Origin: Lycium barbarum
Lineage: Eukaryota; Streptophyta; Magnoliopsida; Solanales; Solanaceae
Direction: 5' to 3'
Assembly: GCF_019175385.1 (NCBI RefSeq)
Contig: NC_083345.1
Span: 42,492,098 to 42,556,097, forward strand
Length of the DNA: 64,000 nt
Shown here: one piece after another, positions 60,153 to 64,000 of the stretch
How the letters are laid out: each line of letters opens with the position of its first letter
How positions within the stretch are numbered: position 1 is the first letter of the stretch
Notes under the pieces: model-generated
What the model saw: the letters and a program-made list of their open reading frames with translations, nothing else
What the model was told of the DNA's origin: nothing
The model's database searches: none
Position numbers and translations under genes: made by a program

Positions 60153-62915
60153 TGTAACAACCTATTTGGTTGTTATTTCTTTTTCGATGCTTTCGACCCT
60201 TTACCGATCGTGATTAGCTCACATTTGACCCGAGAGGACTATTGACACGCTTCCCGACGCCTTTGGATATGATTTGGGCGATTTTATGGGAAATTCGGCT
60301 TAAAGCGGAAAAGAGTTGACCCAAAGTTGACTTTTCGGTAAACGGACCTTTTTTACGAATCCGTCAATTTTGAGAGGTCCGGATAATCTTTTAAAACTTG
60401 TGTGTATATTTAGTTTGGTTCGGTTCCAAATGCACTCAGGAGCAGTTTAGGACTTCGGTTAGGACGTTAGTTTTGACGTATCTGGGCTTGACTCGGTCAA
60501 CTAGACTTCCATTGGGAATTTTGAGGCCATGAGTGCGTTCGTAGTGTGTTTTTATGTATGTCAGCATCTATGGTTTGTGAGCAGATGGTCTAGGGTGATA
60601 GTCGAAATTTCAAGTTAAGTTGATGGAATTTAAGGAATTTCTGGTGTCTGGTGACTCGCTATAGCGGTAGCGGTACCGCTATAGCGGTGACCTTGCCTTT
60701 GTGGTGGCATTGGGCATGGATCGCTGAAGCGGTCATGGGACCATGGAAGTGGGACCGTTGAAGCGCTACAATGAGCGTGGAAGCGGGTGACGTGCAGTTC
60801 GATTAATTAAATGTGTGTTGAAAGCCCTAAGTTGTTCATTCAATACCATTTCGACTTTTGAGCTTTGTTGGAGCATTCAAGGGTATTCTTCATAGAAAAT
60901 CATTGTGGTAAGTTCTTTCACCTTCCTTTCCATTCCTTGTTACATTAATCACCTTAGGAATCCATTAAACATGCTAGTTTCCTTAAGAAATGGTGATTTG
61001 AAATAGGGTTTTGTGTATTCTTCATTCTAGGCTATTAAACCTTGAACTATTGATTGGGTTAGCTTCATTAAGCATGTAATTGATGATTAGAAACTATTAT
61101 TGCATGATTCCTTCCCAATTAGTGGCTAAATTATGGAAGTGGGAGTTAGGGTTTATACCTAAAATCGGGGTTTTTGCCTAGAATCCGAATTTGAGTTATT
61201 CATGAGTTCTTCTAGCTTATAATTGATTAGAATTGACCACCTAGAACATTAATTTCATGTTGAGACCTATATATTCCTAATTTTATCTTTTTAGTTCATA
61301 AACCCCATTCCAGAGGTTGGGATTTGTGTCTTGAATACAAGTAAGGTTTGATAATGACTCTTCTTGATTCTAATTTCCTAATCCAGATATGACTAGACTT
61401 TCATTATCACAAGGCACAAAAGAAGGGCAAGACTAAGGTTTTATTGTTGGAGATTTGTTGTTCCATTTTCCAGGTAGGTTACAATTTACCTTATGGTGAG
61501 ACTTCGATTAGCGAAGTGTATGCTTAGATGATATTGTCGGAGAATGCATGTAAACCTTCGGGTATGAAGTTGGGATGGATATTGCCTTAGGTTGTGCCTT
61601 GTTAAATTATTTGGGTCCTACCTACCCAGTTGCGTTGTTGACTTATCTTGTTTTATTTACTTATTAGTTTGTTGCCACATTGAGACATTGCATATTGGTG
61701 ATTAGTGATATATCATGATTATGATATTGCGGTACCTTACTTTTATTTGATATTGAGATGAGAAGTGTGATTCCATTGTGGCTTATTGTGTAGCCTTATT
61801 ATTGATATTACTTGTGTGACATGTGTGATATTATTTGGGATTAAATTGGTTATTTGATATTACATTGCATCGTATTCATACTCATTTCCATGGTACATTG
61901 ATATTGCCTTGTTATGGTACTGAGGATGGAAAGTGAGAAGGAAATACATATGCATTGAGACACATTTGATATGAGTCATCCATAGGCTGTGTGCGATGTG
62001 ACCGGTACTATTTTGAGACTTGATGTATATTGAGTCATCTATGGGTTGTGTGCGGAATGACTAATATAAGGTGTATTGGTTGGATGCGGAGTCATCTCTG
62101 GGTTGTGCGCGGAGTGATTGGTACATGGACTTCACGGGTCCCCCATGGGTTGTGCTGCTGAGATGTGATGTTCCATCGTCGGAATACATATGTACGGTGT
62201 ATATGCATTGCATTCATCATTCATACATTATTGCATTGAATTGTACCTCTTAGTTTTCTGGGATATAGTTGTGATATGATTGTGATATACTGGTTCGTAT
62301 TGGTTATACTGAGACATGGCACATTTGGGTTTATATGCTATAACATAGGTGATGACTTGTACCATGGTTATTGATTTGTGTTGACTTGTACCTTGTTGTT
62401 TTACGTGTTTATCTGGCTTTGTTGTCTTTATATACGTTAGCTAGTCTTAGTCGGCCTATGATACCTACCAGTACGTGTTGTTTGTACAGACCTACACCTG
62501 CTGCATTCTGTTATGAATACAGAGTGCCAAGTTAGATCTACTTCTACCCCTCGTGGCTGATTATTGAGGTTGCTGTCGAGTCTATTCAGGGTGAGCATGA
62601 GGATGTTCGCTGCCCGAAGACTCTTCCCACTACTTATGTCTTACTTTCATTCAATGACATGATTTGAGACTACTTATGTATTATTATCACGATTCAAACA
62701 GGCAGTATTTTGGTTTAGATGCTGTTGTATGACCAGACCAGATACTGGGGTTGGATTTTTATTACTTTCGCATTTCCTTATATCATTATTGTGAGACTTA
62801 CGTTATTCTATTTTCTTCTACTTTATTTATGTTTTATGATTGTTGGGATAAGGGTCCGCCTACCGAGGTAGGAAAGATAGGTGCCCGCACGACTTAGTGA
62901 AAATGGGTCGTGACA
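60153..62915 (+). repeat. 3' LTR of the E element
   Basis: It runs from TGTAACAACC to GGGTCGTGACA, 2,763 bases. The U3 palindrome cluster at 60655-60790 includes CTATAGCGGTAGCGGTACCG and a mirrored partner. G/GTAAGT is near 60909-60915, the tandem block at 61960-62140, and CAGTAC-N9-GTACAG at 62469-62489. Confidence 0.94.
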
Positions 62916-62920
62916 ATTTC

Positions 62921-62970
62921 ATCCTGCCAGACTTCATAATGTTACACACCATCCTTTTGAGTCTTGTACG
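62921..62970 (-). other. Continuation of the D element internal tail
   Basis: Joins 52359 once the E element and one TSD copy are removed. Too short to assign; no coding signal. Confidence 0.5.
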
Positions 62971-64000
62971 TGTTGACACCTAATTTTGGCCCTTCGATAA
63001 TTTTATTTAATTATCCGGAGTTCTTGAATCTCAGACGGAGTGAAATATCTATTTTATAAACCAACATGACTTTTACAAAATTATTTCATTAATATTTTGC
63101 CATTTCATTTGGCAAAATAATTTCAAATATATATTGTAGGTCATTTAAAATATTTTGCATATTTTCCCTTAAATATTTAAGTATTTGTCAAAAATTAATT
63201 CAAAATAGTATTAAAAAATTATTCAATTAATTGTTTAAATTATTAAATATCATATTGACAAGTATTTCACTCCGTTAATTCAAGAAAATTGGTTAATAAA
63301 ATAAGATAATCAATTGCATCTCAATTTTATAATTTATTTGGCCGCAATTGCTTTTATTCTCAAAATTGATTACAATTGCTTGCTATGTGTTAATTGTGGC
63401 TGTAATTGAAATAGTAAAAATCTTGATTAAGGGTCAATTAAGATTATAATTGTAATATTTAATCATTTTATGCATTTGGCCACGTTTGAAAAGGAATTAA
63501 TTAGTTTCCGTTTAATTAGGGCTATAATCGAAAGGTTTGATTAGTTGACATGTTTTAATTTTGGCCATTTGTTAAAATTGCACGTTTTATCCTTTTAGAT
63601 ATACATATATATACAATGTCTATACATGTATACACGAATGTATACATTTATTTGCCATTGGGCCAGTCCCCCCACCTTTTTTTAAATGTTTTGACGACTA
63701 AGCCTAGTCCAAACGAGGACCAGACACAGCCCAATATCCAAATGACCCCTTAAGACATACCAAACGACCCTTCAGGGCTTCATTTGTTTGAAGAGGAAAG
63801 ACAGAAACCCTAGCTTCCTGAGGCTCCTCTAGCGCTCTCTCTCTCTCTCTTCGTCATCAAATCGACAAGAATTGCAATAACACAGAGCAGTTTGCTTTTC
63901 CGTAGACCTTGTATGGTCATTTGGGGAAGGAGAATTCAATGCTCTGTCCTTACTCCACCATGTATCAACCCAAACACGGTATTACTCCCTTTCTCTCTCT
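62971..64000 (+). repeat. Probable start of another LTR (unrelated family), runs off the window
   Basis: TGTTGACACCTAATTTTGG has the TG start and sequence style of plant gypsy LTRs. What follows is very AT-rich to about 63600, unlike anything else here. Then comes a leader-like part with AAACCCTAG, a CT microsatellite (63834-63852) and TCATCAAATCG. No ORF is visible. The end and TSD cannot be seen, so LTR status is an inference. Confidence 0.45.

Larger units (their letters stand above)
52360..62915 (+). mobile_element. Complete but old Ty3/gypsy element, family E
   Basis: 10,556 bases with perfect TSD ATTTC (52355-52359 and 62916-62920). LTRs of 2,788 and 2,763 bases differ by about 20% in the first 200 bases by eye, much older than the A copies. 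PBS, gag, protease, RT, RNase H, integrase and chromodomain-like tail follow in order on the plus strand, with many stops and two RT active-site losses. The PPT is no longer recognisable. Confidence 0.95.

Overview
This window is 64 kb of plant nuclear DNA made almost entirely of nested Ty3/gypsy LTR retrotransposons. I found no host protein-coding gene and no intact tRNA or rRNA gene. Evidence for a plant: chromovirus-type gag-pol (CCHC zinc knuckle, protease, RT, RNase H, integrase, GPY/F module, chromodomain-like tail), primer-binding sites for plant initiator-Met tRNA, and long LTRs (2.1-3.6 kb). By protein pattern and LTR length the elements look like the Tekay/Del chromovirus lineage. 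A eudicot, perhaps Solanaceae, is an impression only. The density of nesting and of solo LTRs suggests pericentromeric or other heterochromatin.

I sort the LTRs into five families. C: about 2.1 kb. B: 3.0-3.6 kb, U5 end GGTGTGACA or GGGTCGTGACA. A: about 2.55 kb, minus strand here. D: about 2.8 kb. E: about 2.8 kb.

Left part (1-20294): the 3' end of a plus-strand C element (integrase remnant, PPT, 3' LTR 1356-3478) lies in the remains of a minus-strand C element (LTR fragment, gag remnant, PBS, 5' LTR 5649-20294). That 5' LTR was hit by two B solo LTRs (7157-16680 and 16781-19977). The first of these holds an A solo LTR (8168-14062), which holds another B solo LTR (9721-12972). Target-site duplications (TSDs) of 5 bp confirm each step.

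Middle part (20546-52253): a D LTR holds a complete minus-strand A element (20666-49603). Its pol is split by an A solo LTR (24993-43503). That solo LTR holds an abnormal B-type insertion carrying a 5S rRNA-like sequence (26367-32039) and a younger complete A element (33136-43433).

Right part: an old complete plus-strand E element (52360-62915, TSD ATTTC) sits just inside the D element's internal region. From 62971 to the end a different AT-rich LTR seems to begin.

All gag-pol frames are broken, mostly by single C-to-T or G-to-A stops in the A elements. The most interesting signals are non-coding and shared across families that otherwise differ: (i) a strong 5' splice donor in each LTR where I looked (families A-E), paired with a 3' splice acceptor abutting the gag start, which predicts a removable leader intron containing the PBS; (ii) a fast-changing palindrome array abutting the TATA-like box; (iii) a hairpin just upstream of the PPT whose stem changes sequence but keeps pairing; (iv) a CAGTAC-N7-GTACTG inverted repeat in nearly every LTR; and (v) a conserved motif 3' of the PBS.
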